Source: Candidatus Nitrosopelagicus sp.
GTDB taxonomy: Archaea; Thermoproteota; Nitrososphaeria; Nitrososphaerales; Nitrosopumilaceae
DNA length: 64,000 nucleotides
NCBI GenBank assembly: GCA_028343435.1
Contig: JAOLYM010000004.1
Coordinates: forward strand, 1 to 64,000
Direction of reading: 5' to 3'
The translations under genes and the position numbers were made by a program. Numbering within the stretch: the first letter of the stretch is position 1; every line of letters starts with the position of its first letter. Positions 31,025 to 40,771 of this stretch are shown one piece after another. The notes below the pieces were generated by a model, which made no database searches, was not told the origin of the DNA, and saw only the letters and a program-made list of their open reading frames with translations.

Positions 31025-32072
31025 CTTTGTTCACATGTTCGCAAATTTCTAGTGCTTGATCATTTTTGAGTTGTGGATATGAAGGAAGTGACAAAATTAG
31101 TTTTGAAAATTTCTCACTGTTTGGTAATTCAAATTTATAAAGTTCATAAATTGGTTGCTTGTGTATCGGCGTTTCATAATAAATTGCAGAGCCTATATCA
31201 TTGTCAGCTAATTCTTTACGTATTTCATCTCTTTTTTCATGTTTAACTACAATTTGATGATAGACTGATTTTCCATCTTTATTTTCAGGTAAAATACAAT
31301 CTTGTGCTAAATTTTTTCTATAAATTGATACAATTTCTCTTCTTCGTGCAGTTTTCTCATCAAGATGTTGTAGTTGAACTCTTCCAATAGCAGCATTTAC
31401 AGTATTCAATCTCATTGTAAATCCTAGTTTGTCAAATTCATTCTTTGTCTTTCTACCATTATCACGGATCGATTTAATCTTTAATACAATTTCTTCGTTA
31501 TCTGTTGTAGTCATTCCTCCATCTCCACCAACTGTCATGTTTTTTGTTGGATAAAATGAAAAACATCCTACATCACCAAGACTGCCAACCTTTTTCCCTT
31601 TGTATTCTGCACCATGTGCTTGACATGCATCTTCTATAATTGGGATTTTTTGTTCCTCTGCAAATGATTTGACTGAATCAAAATTACATGGATTGCCGTA
31701 AATATGAACCGGAATAATTGCATTCACATTGTTTTTACTATTTGATAGATCGATACCACCATCATTCGTATCAATATCTGTCAGAATTGGTTTTGCATTT
31801 GTCATTCTAATACAATTTGCTGAAGCAATGAATGAATTTGTTGGAGTTATGACTTCATGTGATTCTCCTATTTCCAATGCCATCAATGAAATTTGTAATG
31901 CACCGTTTCCTGAACTAACTGACGCAGCATATTTTGTACCTGTATATTTTGCAAACTCTTCTTCAAACTTAGAGACACTTTCTCCCCCCACAAAGGATTC
32001 ATTTCGTAATGCATGAATTGCAGCTTCCTCCATCTCATCTGTGAACTCTTGAACAAAAAATGGAATTTTCAT
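31014..32072 (-). CDS. DegT/DnrJ/EryC1/StrS sugar aminotransferase
   Basis: KYAASVSSGNGALQI, IEDACQAHGAEYKGKKVGSLGDVGCFSFYPTKNMTVGGDGGMTTT. Confidence 0.94.
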   Translation of the reverse strand: MKIPFFVQEFTDEMEEAAIHALRNESFVGGESVSKFEEEFAKYTGTKYAASVSSGNGALQISLMALEIGESHEVITPTNSFIASANCIRMTNAKPILTDIDTNDGGIDLSNSKNNVNAIIPVHIYGNPCNFDSVKSFAEEQKIPIIEDACQAHGAEYKGKKVGSLGDVGCFSFYPTKNMTVGGDGGMTTTDNEEIVLKIKSIRDNGRKTKNEFDKLGFTMRLNTVNAAIGRVQLQHLDEKTARRREIVSIYRKNLAQDCILPENKDGKSVYHQIVVKHEKRDEIRKELADNDIGSAIYYETPIHKQPIYELYKFELPNSEKFSKLILSLPSYPQLKNDQALEICEHVNKVIG

Positions 32073-32073
32073 A

Positions 32074-33138
32074 TTAATTATCTCCTATACTATGTTTTTT
32101 TAAATGATTTAAAAAATCATTACAAATCTTATCCCAATTAAAATTGTTTTTTACAAATTCTTTACCTTTCTTTCCCATTTCATTTGCTTTTTCTAAATTA
32201 TTGAGTAATGTTGAAAGTTTTTCAAATAATTCATCTGAATTATTTTTTTCAATCAAGAACCCAGTTTCTCCATCTTCCATTAATTCAGGAATTCCACCAA
32301 CATTTGTTGCAATTACGGGTTTTTCCATTAATTGTGCTTCTTGCAATGTCAATGGTGACATATCTATTCCACTAATTAATGCATAAACATCAATCTCTGT
32401 TAAAAATTCTCTAACTTTGTTTGGATATTCTAACGAACCTAGCCAATGAAAATTTTCATATTTTTCTAATAATGGTAACACTTTATCTTTATACACTCCA
32501 TCACCTGCCCAGTAAAAATGAACATTTGGCATTTTTTCTAAAATTTTAGGCAAGATCAATAATTCTTTTGTTTTCTCCCAAATTGTTGCACTTTGTAAAA
32601 TTCCAACACAAGGATGTTTTAATTCCATTCCATTTTTTTGAAACCAATTTTCTGGACTTATTCCTTGATACATCGTTTCAACAGCTTTTTCTGAATATCT
32701 TTTTTTAGTAACTTCTGAAAGATGATTACAAATTGGAAGAATTAATTCTGAATTATTAAAACAAATTTCTCCCATTTCATCCCACTTGTTTATGACTACT
32801 TTTTTTCCAGCAGATTTGTATAATGTTTCTCTTGCCATGATCAATTCTGTCCAATGATCTCCTCGTAGATGAATTACTAATGGAATATCTATTTTGGATG
32901 CTTCTAATGCAAAATGTCTCGTTCTATCTACAAAAATTACATCAGGTTGAAATTCATTTATTAATTTTTTAAATTTTTTATTAGAACTAAACCAGTTTTT
33001 TATTTTTCTACTAGGAAATCCATCTGCAAAATCTGAATCGAAAACAATTTTTGTTTCTACATTAGATTTTTCTAAATTTTTTGCAAATTCTTTCAAATGA
33101 AACATCTTTGAACTTGACGCGCCAATTAATAATTTCAA
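32074..33138 (-). CDS. Glycosyltransferase family 4
   Basis: SPLTLQEAQLMEKPVIATNVGGIPELMEDGETGFLI. Confidence 0.9.
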   Translation of the reverse strand: MKLLIGASSSKMFHLKEFAKNLEKSNVETKIVFDSDFADGFPSRKIKNWFSSNKKFKKLINEFQPDVIFVDRTRHFALEASKIDIPLVIHLRGDHWTELIMARETLYKSAGKKVVINKWDEMGEICFNNSELILPICNHLSEVTKKRYSEKAVETMYQGISPENWFQKNGMELKHPCVGILQSATIWEKTKELLILPKILEKMPNVHFYWAGDGVYKDKVLPLLEKYENFHWLGSLEYPNKVREFLTEIDVYALISGIDMSPLTLQEAQLMEKPVIATNVGGIPELMEDGETGFLIEKNNSDELFEKLSTLLNNLEKANEMGKKGKEFVKNNFNWDKICNDFLNHLKKHSIGDN

Positions 33139-33189
33139 CTTAATTTTTGATGATTTTTCAAGTATAATACCTGCTCGTATAATTTCTAA

Positions 33190-34110
33190 CTAAATTTCGT
33201 CAAATTTTTTCATAGATATTATTTCATTTATCCAGTCTTCAAGAAATACTGTAGGCTTCCATTCAATTTTCTCTTTAATGAGATCAATATTTGCAATTGT
33301 TTTTTGTACATCTCCTTTAAGAGCAGGACCGAATGTTGGTTCTATATTCAATCCTGCAGATTTTATGATAGTTTTTGCTAACTGTAATATTGTTATGGAT
33401 GTATTAGTTCCAACGTTAAAAAATTCATGATTTACGTTACTATCCATTGACATAATATTTGCATCTGCAACATCTTCTACATATACAAAATCTCTAAACT
33501 GTGTTCCATCTCCATTAATCTTTGGTGGTAATTTGTCTCTAATTCTTTCTAAAAATAATTTTAGAACTCCTGCATATTCTTTTGATTGTCCTTTTCCAAA
33601 TACATTGAAATATCGTAATCCGATAACTTTCACACCAATTTTTGAGTATTTTACAGCTAATTCCTCTTTTTTTAGTTTTGTTTCAGCGTATGGATTGATT
33701 GGATTTTTACTGTCTGATTCTCTAATTGGAATTCTTTCTGGATTTCCATATACGCTTGATGAGCTTGCGTAAACTACTTTAAAATTATTCTTTTTTGCTA
33801 ACTTTAGAATATTTTCTGTACCATTCACATTGACATCATTATACTCTTCTGGCTTTGAAAATGAATCTTGAACTGAAGCAAGTGCAGCTTGATGGAAAAT
33901 TCCATCAATTCCGTCTGTTTCTTGTTCAAGTAAATTAATATTTAAAATATTATCTTTAAGAAAACTAATTTTATCTCTCACTGATACTAAATTTTCTTCT
34001 TTTCCTGTATTCAAATTATCAATAACCGTTACCTTATCTCCTCTGGCAACTAATTTTTTTACAATGTTACTTCCAATGAAACCTGCTCCTCCTGTAACTA
34101 AATACTTCAT
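33190..34110 (-). CDS. NAD-dependent sugar epimerase (UDP-glucose 4-epimerase-like)
   Basis: VTGGAGFIGSNIVKKL, YASSSSVYG, NPYAETKLKKE. Confidence 0.92.
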   Translation of the reverse strand: MKYLVTGGAGFIGSNIVKKLVARGDKVTVIDNLNTGKEENLVSVRDKISFLKDNILNINLLEQETDGIDGIFHQAALASVQDSFSKPEEYNDVNVNGTENILKLAKKNNFKVVYASSSSVYGNPERIPIRESDSKNPINPYAETKLKKEELAVKYSKIGVKVIGLRYFNVFGKGQSKEYAGVLKLFLERIRDKLPPKINGDGTQFRDFVYVEDVADANIMSMDSNVNHEFFNVGTNTSITILQLAKTIIKSAGLNIEPTFGPALKGDVQKTIANIDLIKEKIEWKPTVFLEDWINEIISMKKFDEI

Positions 34111-34140
34111 AATTGTTTCATTTTTTACCGAACTAAATCT

Positions 34141-34962
34141 CTAACTATTCTTTAAAATCATTCGTAGATCTCTTCCACTTTTTTCATCAGTGATAATTCT
34201 TGGATAATATCTAAACGACTTTTTAAAAATTTTCTGTTTTATTCCTTCACTTTTTGTAGCTGGTCTAAAAATATCGCATGATACAATTTCATATCCTATA
34301 TTTTCTACTAATTTTGATAATGATTTTTTTGTAAAATGAAATAAGTGTGGATTTTTTTCAATTGAATTTTTTAACATAGGTTGATATTCGCAGTTTGGCA
34401 CTTCGATAAAAAATATAGAATTTTTTTTTAAATTATTTTGAATTTTTTTTAAGAATTTAACCGGTTCTATAAGATGTTCTAATACATGTGACATCCATAT
34501 TAGATCAAAAACTTCATTATTAGAAAATTCTTCAACTGAAGATTCAATCACTTTTCCATTCTTCAATTTTTTATTAATCATAGAAACATTTCTTCCATCA
34601 GGCTCTATTCCTTCTACATTGAAACCTTCTTCTTCAAACCAAAAAATTGATTGTCCTGCACCAACTCCAATTTCTAATAAATTATTTCCATTAATGTATG
34701 GTTTTGTATATGAAAATTGTGATACCCAATTTCTTCTTTTTCCTTGAGAATCTACATCTGTATATTCTGAATTAATTGACGTTTCTGAATTACGTTCATT
34801 CCAATAATTCTCTTTATACATATTGGAAACTTTTTCATTTACTTCTTCTTTTGAATCCCCGTTAATATACAAATTACAATTTTTACAATAGTTTACTGGT
34901 AAATCAAGATATGATTCTTTTGTAAAAATTTCTAATATCTTATCACAAATAATGCATTTCAT
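34141..34962 (-). CDS. Class I SAM-dependent methyltransferase with N-terminal zinc-binding motif
   Basis: CIICDK...CKNC; LLEIGVGAGQSIFWFEEEG; WMSHVLEHL. Confidence 0.85.
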   Translation of the reverse strand: MKCIICDKILEIFTKESYLDLPVNYCKNCNLYINGDSKEEVNEKVSNMYKENYWNERNSETSINSEYTDVDSQGKRRNWVSQFSYTKPYINGNNLLEIGVGAGQSIFWFEEEGFNVEGIEPDGRNVSMINKKLKNGKVIESSVEEFSNNEVFDLIWMSHVLEHLIEPVKFLKKIQNNLKKNSIFFIEVPNCEYQPMLKNSIEKNPHLFHFTKKSLSKLVENIGYEIVSCDIFRPATKSEGIKQKIFKKSFRYYPRIITDEKSGRDLRMILKNS

Positions 34963-36272
34963 TGATTATTTCCAATACCTATTGCTTGATAATCTGCAAC
35001 AAGTTCTTTTTCTGCTAAAATTCTTCTTGAATCTATGATAATTCTTTTTTCCATTTTTTTTATATTGTTATTGTTGATTTTTGAATATTGTTTCCACTGT
35101 GTCATAATTATAACACATTGACTTTTTGAAAATGCATCAGCAATTGTTTTAGCATATTTGATTTTATCTCCAAAAATTTTCTCAGTATTTTTCATTGATT
35201 TTGGATCATGAATTGTAATGTTGGCTTTTCTTTTTTGTAATTTTTTAATTAATTCAATTGCAATAGAATCTCGAATATCGTCTGTTCCTGGTTTAAATGC
35301 TGTACCTAAAATTGTAATTCTCTTTGATTTTAAATTACCTAATTTCTTTTTAGTTATAGAAATTATTTGTTCTAATTGTTTTGTATTGATTTGCTCTACA
35401 GCATTTAGAAGTGTTGGGTTGACTCCTGTGGTATTTGCAAAATTAATCAACGCTTTCATATCTTTTGGTAGACATGATCCACCGTAACCAGGTCCTGCGC
35501 TAAGAAATAATTTACCAATTCTAGGATCTAAGCCGATTGTTTTTGCTATATCGTCAACATTTGCTCCTGGAATTTTTTGACAAATATTTGATAATTGATT
35601 AATAAAACTAATTTTTGTTGCAAGAAATGAATTATTTGCATATTTGATCATCTCTGCTGTTTGATGATTTGTAATGATGATTGGGACGTTAGGATGTAAT
35701 TTCATGAATAGTTTTTTTGCTTTTTTCATAAATTCTGTTTCATAACCTCCAAGAACTATTACGTGAGGAAATTTTGTGTCTTTTATTGCAGTACTTTCTT
35801 GTAGAAATTCTGGATTTGATATCAATCCAAAGTCTTTTCCAGCTTTTTTGTTTGATTTCTTTTCTAAAATAGGTAAAACATTCTTCCTCATTGTTCCTGG
35901 AATTACTGTACTTTTTACAAGAATTATTGGTTTTTTCTTACTTCTTTTTAGAATTTCACCAATTGTTGTAACTGCTTTTTTGATTATGGATAAATTAATT
36001 GAACCATCAGTATTTTGAGGTGTACCTACAGTTACAAAAATAAAATCACAATCTTTTATTAATGAAAAATCATCACTAATTTTTAATTTCTTTTTCAATC
36101 CCTTTTTTAAAAGATTTTCTAACTCTGGTTCAAAGAATGGTGAAATTCCATTAATAATTTTTTCTCGTTTTTCTTTGTCTACGTCAATTCCAATTACATC
36201 ATAACCTTTCGAAGATAATACGCTGGTAAGTGATAATCCTACAAATCCCAGACCTATAATTCCAATTTTCAT
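34959..36272 (-). CDS. UDP-glucose 6-dehydrogenase
   Basis: MKIGIIGLGFVGLSLTSVL, GYGGSCLPKDMKALI, GTAFKPGTDDIRDS. Confidence 0.93.
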   Translation of the reverse strand: MKIGIIGLGFVGLSLTSVLSSKGYDVIGIDVDKEKREKIINGISPFFEPELENLLKKGLKKKLKISDDFSLIKDCDFIFVTVGTPQNTDGSINLSIIKKAVTTIGEILKRSKKKPIILVKSTVIPGTMRKNVLPILEKKSNKKAGKDFGLISNPEFLQESTAIKDTKFPHVIVLGGYETEFMKKAKKLFMKLHPNVPIIITNHQTAEMIKYANNSFLATKISFINQLSNICQKIPGANVDDIAKTIGLDPRIGKLFLSAGPGYGGSCLPKDMKALINFANTTGVNPTLLNAVEQINTKQLEQIISITKKKLGNLKSKRITILGTAFKPGTDDIRDSIAIELIKKLQKRKANITIHDPKSMKNTEKIFGDKIKYAKTIADAFSKSQCVIIMTQWKQYSKINNNNIKKMEKRIIIDSRRILAEKELVADYQAIGIGNNQ

Positions 36273-36288
36273 CTAATCACTTTTTCCA

Positions 36289-37128
36289 TCATGCTTTTCT
36301 AAATGTAATTTCTTGTGAATTTTTATATGATTCAACAGTACCTACATCTATTTCATCTTCGTTTTTATTTAATGTAATTGCTAGAACTTGATGTTTTTCT
36401 TTTATTAAATTTTGAATTGCATCTGTTAATTGAAATTCACTTCCTTTCCCTTTTTTTATTTTTTTAAGACTTGAAAAAATTTCAGATTTAAAATAATATA
36501 ATGGTAAAATTCCGAACTCTGATTTTGGTTTTTCTGGTTTTTCTATTACTTCTTTAACTGTGAATGAGTTTTTTGATATTTTTCCCACAGTTGGTACACC
36601 ATATTTTTTAGAATTTTTAATTTTTTTACAAAGTAAAATTGCTTTCGCATCAGGATTTTTCTTTGCTGCATCAATTAATCTTGTTATAGGGTGTTTTGAA
36701 TGACTTAATATTGTTACATCTCCTGCATGAACTATAAAATCCTCTTTTCCAACATATCTTTCTGCACGTTTTACTGCATCACCAAAACCTAGTGGCCTAT
36801 TTTGATTAATCCAAACTAAATGTGATTTTTCTAATTTTTTATAGAAATTTGTTATAAATTTTTTATAATCTCCAGTTAATTCCTTCAAGTATGTTTCATG
36901 TGGTGTGAAATGATCTTCGATAGATCTTTTTTCTCTACCCACGACAAAACAGTAATCTCTAAAATTCATAGAATATAGCTGTTCATAGATATATTGTAAC
37001 AATGGTAGAACTACTCGATTATTTGTAAAAGCTCTGGAAAAAATCGGCATCATTTCTTTTGGCATCTCTTTAGTAAATGGAAGTAATCTTGTTCCTTTCC
37101 CAGCTGCTGTAATTACTACTTTAGTCAC
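36289..37128 (-). CDS. galU: UTP-glucose-1-phosphate uridylyltransferase
   Basis: VVITAAGKGTRLLPFTKEMPKEMMPIF; VEKPEKPKSEFGILPLYYF. Confidence 0.92.
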   Translation of the reverse strand: MTKVVITAAGKGTRLLPFTKEMPKEMMPIFSRAFTNNRVVLPLLQYIYEQLYSMNFRDYCFVVGREKRSIEDHFTPHETYLKELTGDYKKFITNFYKKLEKSHLVWINQNRPLGFGDAVKRAERYVGKEDFIVHAGDVTILSHSKHPITRLIDAAKKNPDAKAILLCKKIKNSKKYGVPTVGKISKNSFTVKEVIEKPEKPKSEFGILPLYYFKSEIFSSLKKIKKGKGSEFQLTDAIQNLIKEKHQVLAITLNKNEDEIDVGTVESYKNSQEITFRKA

Positions 37129-37232
37129 AAAAATCCATTCTTTGTCTAATCATTAAGCTTTTAAAATTTTGGAATAATAGCTATCATTACAAAATTATAA
37201 TAGGTAAAAATAGGTTCAAAATACAAGCATCT

Positions 37233-38612
37233 GTGATATCAATGTCAAAAATGAAAATTAATATGAATAATCATGATGAAGTTTTAAAGGCATTAGAGTC
37301 ACGTGCACTGCGCGTCTGTGTTATAGGTATCGGAAGAATTGGTCTTCCTACAGCACTATCTTTTGCAAAATCTGGTTTGGAGACAATTGGTGTTGATATT
37401 AATAAAATTCTTGTTGATAACATCAATTTAGGAAAATTTCCTTTGAAAGATGAACCTGGATATGATGAAATATTTGATAATGTTATAAAAAATAAAAAAT
37501 TTTCCGCAACTACCAATATTGAAGATGCAGTTTCCAATTCTGATCTAATTCTTCTATCATTGCCAACACCTATGGATGAAAATAATATTCCAGATTATTC
37601 TGCATTAAGAATTGTTGCTTCACAATTATCTGATATACTATCTCCAAATTCATTGGTAATTGTTGAAAGCACAATAGAACCTGGATTTATTGAAGATGAA
37701 ATGGTATCTCTTATATCAAAATCAGGAAGATTAGACGTAGAAAATAATTTCTTTATTGGTGTATGCCCAGAAAATGCTAATCCTGGAGAAATCTTACATG
37801 ATTTTACAAATTTACCAAGATTAGTTGGAGGAATAAATCCTGATATATCAAAAATAATCAAATTAATCTATAATTTTGTTTTTGCAGTTGAACTTGTTGA
37901 AATGCCTAACTGTAAAACTGCAAATGCTGTAAAATTAACAACGAATGTTTTTCGTGATATCAATATTGCTTTTGTTAGTGAACTAGCTCTTATGTTTGAA
38001 AAACTTGGAATTGATACAAATGCAGTTTTAGAAGCTGCCCAGAAAAAATATAATTTTCAAGTTCATTACCCTGGTTCTGGTGTTGGAGGCCCATGTCTTC
38101 CAATTAATTCATATCAATTACTAAATACTGCAAAACGTATAGGTTCTAATCTTAGTATTATTGAATCTGGTAGAAAAATAAATGAAAAAATGCCTGAACA
38201 TGTAATTAATTTAGTTAAGAATGCATTTGATGAAATTCATGAATCTTTAGATAAAAGTCATATATTGATACTTGGAATTTCATACAAACCTAATGTAAAA
38301 GATATTCAATTAACTCCTGCTGAAGAAATTATTAGAAAATTACAAAATAATGGGGCAGTTGTTCATATTTATGATCCATATTTTATTGGAAGCGAAGCTT
38401 TTGATATAAAAATTGAAAATAATATTAAAGATATTATCTCTAAAGTTGATGCAACCATTATTGTAACAGCACACGATGAATTCAAAAAATTAGATATTTT
38501 GTTATTCAAAGAAATGAAACATCCTATACTCATAGACACAAGAGGAATTATTGATCCTGTTATTGCTAAACACCGGCAATTAGTTTTTAGAGGATTGGGA
38601 CGTGGAATTTAA
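37233..38612 (+). CDS. Nucleotide sugar dehydrogenase (UDP-ManNAc dehydrogenase-like)
   Basis: VCVIGIGRIGLPTALSFA, GSGVGGPCLPINSYQLL, GISYKPNVKDIQLTPA. Confidence 0.88.
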   Translation: MISMSKMKINMNNHDEVLKALESRALRVCVIGIGRIGLPTALSFAKSGLETIGVDINKILVDNINLGKFPLKDEPGYDEIFDNVIKNKKFSATTNIEDAVSNSDLILLSLPTPMDENNIPDYSALRIVASQLSDILSPNSLVIVESTIEPGFIEDEMVSLISKSGRLDVENNFFIGVCPENANPGEILHDFTNLPRLVGGINPDISKIIKLIYNFVFAVELVEMPNCKTANAVKLTTNVFRDINIAFVSELALMFEKLGIDTNAVLEAAQKKYNFQVHYPGSGVGGPCLPINSYQLLNTAKRIGSNLSIIESGRKINEKMPEHVINLVKNAFDEIHESLDKSHILILGISYKPNVKDIQLTPAEEIIRKLQNNGAVVHIYDPYFIGSEAFDIKIENNIKDIISKVDATIIVTAHDEFKKLDILLFKEMKHPILIDTRGIIDPVIAKHRQLVFRGLGRGI

Positions 38613-39804
38613 CACTTCGTCAATTACCGATATCTTAACACTTCGTTATGATCCTTCATTAACTCCTAATTTACCAAAAAAATCATGGAATGATTTCATA
38701 ACAAATAATGAAAGTCCAAATTTGGATTCTATTGAAAATCTAATTTCTAAAAATATAAAACAAAATCTAGAAAACTTTAAGATAAAAAAATTATGTATTG
38801 CGCTTAGCGGTGGTGTTGATTCAACTTTAATTCTTGCATCAATTAGAAAAATTTTTCCAGATTTAGAGATTGAAGCTATTTCTATAAAATTTGCAAATAG
38901 TGTCGATGAAACTACCACTGCGGCTAAAATTGCTGAAACATTTCAAGCTAATCATCATATCATTGAATTAGAAAATTATCTCTCTGAACTTCCAAATGCA
39001 ATTTCTAAAGTTCAATTACCTTTCTGGGATCTTCATTGGTATTATGTAACAAAAAAATCATCTACTATTTCCAACATGCTTGCGTCGGGTGATGGTGGAG
39101 ATGAAATTTTTTCTGGATATACCTTCAGATATAAAAAATTTCTTTCCTTAACAAATTCAAATTCAAGTCCTACTGAAAAAGTCAAAGCTTACTTGTCATG
39201 TCATGAAAGAGATCGTGTTGATGATCAGGAATTAATTTTTCAAAATAAATCAAATTTTTCTTGGAATTCAATATATGATCACCTATTACCCTATTTTGAT
39301 AATTCATTATCTGGATTAGAACAGGTTTTCCTTGCTGATTACAATGGAAAATTACTATACAATTTCAATCCAATCAATTCCAGAATTGCAGAAAAATTCA
39401 ACACACAAATTTTAACACCACTTCTTAATGAAGAGCTAATTTCATATGGATTAAAACTCCCGACAAAATTCAAATATGATGCATCTAGAAATATTGGAAA
39501 ATTACCTTTACGTTCACTTCTTGATAGATATCATGCATCTTCATTAATTTCTAAAGAAAAACTTGGATTCAATGTTAATACTATTAATTTATGGAACACT
39601 TATGGACACAAAATTTGTAAAGAATTTTTTGATAATTCTAGAATTGTAAAAGATGGTTGGATTAATGGTGAATGGATTAAAAAACATATTGATAATGCAT
39701 CTTTACCTATCAATTACATCAATAAATTTCTTGGATTACTTGCATTTGAAATTTGGTATAGAATATTTGTTACAAAAGAAATGAATGAAAATACAAAATT
39801 ATAA
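38602..39804 (+). CDS. Asparagine synthetase-like amidotransferase domain (no N-terminal glutaminase domain)
   Basis: PP-loop LCIALSGGVDSTLILASI, ASGDGGDEIFSGYTFRY; GTG start overlapping the preceding dehydrogenase by 11 nt. Confidence 0.85.
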   Translation: MEFNTSSITDILTLRYDPSLTPNLPKKSWNDFITNNESPNLDSIENLISKNIKQNLENFKIKKLCIALSGGVDSTLILASIRKIFPDLEIEAISIKFANSVDETTTAAKIAETFQANHHIIELENYLSELPNAISKVQLPFWDLHWYYVTKKSSTISNMLASGDGGDEIFSGYTFRYKKFLSLTNSNSSPTEKVKAYLSCHERDRVDDQELIFQNKSNFSWNSIYDHLLPYFDNSLSGLEQVFLADYNGKLLYNFNPINSRIAEKFNTQILTPLLNEELISYGLKLPTKFKYDASRNIGKLPLRSLLDRYHASSLISKEKLGFNVNTINLWNTYGHKICKEFFDNSRIVKDGWINGEWIKKHIDNASLPINYINKFLGLLAFEIWYRIFVTKEMNENTKL

Positions 39805-40137
39805 TTTTTCTTTATTGGATATGACAATTGCTATTGCATAATCTCCATCATGTGACATTGATACTTTAAACTTAAACCCTTTTGTAGAAATTTTTACATT
39901 AGGTTTATCATTTTCATAGTATGTTGTAATATCTGATAATTTTATTTTTTCCTCTATTGATTTCATAGTTGCCTCTTTTATTGCAAATTTACCGGCAAAA
40001 TGTTTGTATGGTTCATTAAATTTTAAACAATATTTAATTTCGTTATTAGAAAAATTTTTTTCATAAAAAGATTTATTCTTATAATAAGGAATTTTTTCAA
40101 ATCTACTTGTTTGAACAAGATCAATTCCTACATTCAT
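39799..40137 (-). CDS. acpS: Holo-[acyl-carrier-protein] synthase
   Basis: GIDLVQTSRFEKI, FAGKFAIKEATMKSI, VSMSHDGDYAIAIVI. Confidence 0.88.
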   Translation of the reverse strand: MNVGIDLVQTSRFEKIPYYKNKSFYEKNFSNNEIKYCLKFNEPYKHFAGKFAIKEATMKSIEEKIKLSDITTYYENDKPNVKISTKGFKFKVSMSHDGDYAIAIVISNKEKL

Positions 40138-40541
40138 TTCTTTTTTTCAGCTAATTCAATTAAATTACAATTTGTATTTTTCATATTTAGTAAAATAAAT
40201 GAAATTAATCTTCCTTCAAATCCTTCTATTGGCTCAACAATCACTCTTCCACCATTATCTTTCATTTTTTTTGTCTCTTTAACTATGTCATCAACTTCGA
40301 AACATAGATGGTGAAAACCTCCTCCTGATTCAGAAATTTTTTTAACTGGAGAATTGTTTCCTACAGGTTCAATTAATTCAATATAGATGTCGGATGTTTT
40401 CAAAAAACACACATTAACTTTTTGAGATTCCACTAACATCGGAATAGATGTTTTTTCAAATTTCAAATATCTAGATAATTCTCCAAGAGATGTTTGAATA
40501 TTGTTTACAATAATTCCTATATGATGTAGTTTCATTTTCAA
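40134..40541 (-). CDS. VOC/glyoxalase-fold protein (methylmalonyl-CoA epimerase-like)
   Basis: LHHIGIIVNNIQTSL, IYIELIEPVGNNSPVKKI, GGGFHHLCFEVDDI. Confidence 0.85.
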   Translation of the reverse strand: MKMKLHHIGIIVNNIQTSLGELSRYLKFEKTSIPMLVESQKVNVCFLKTSDIYIELIEPVGNNSPVKKISESGGGFHHLCFEVDDIVKETKKMKDNGGRVIVEPIEGFEGRLISFILLNMKNTNCNLIELAEKKK

Positions 40542-40771
40542 ACATCAATCCCATGTTTTTTCAAAATTTCTTTAAAATCTTCAACTTTTTTAATTTCTAG
40601 TGTTTCATCAAGATCAAACTTTATATTAAATTCATTTTCAAGTTCATCCAATAACACATAAAAATTAAAAGAATCCCATTCTTCTAAATTTTCAGGACTA
40701 GTTTCATCATTGATTTTACTACTTTCAACATTGAATACTTTTGATATAATTTGATATAATTTTTCATTCAT
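40538..40771 (-). CDS. Acyl carrier protein
   Basis: 77 aa; LEEWDSFNFYVLLDELENEFNI with the phosphopantetheine Ser in DSF; overlaps neighbours on both sides. Confidence 0.88.
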   Translation of the reverse strand: MNEKLYQIISKVFNVESSKINDETSPENLEEWDSFNFYVLLDELENEFNIKFDLDETLEIKKVEDFKEILKKHGIDV

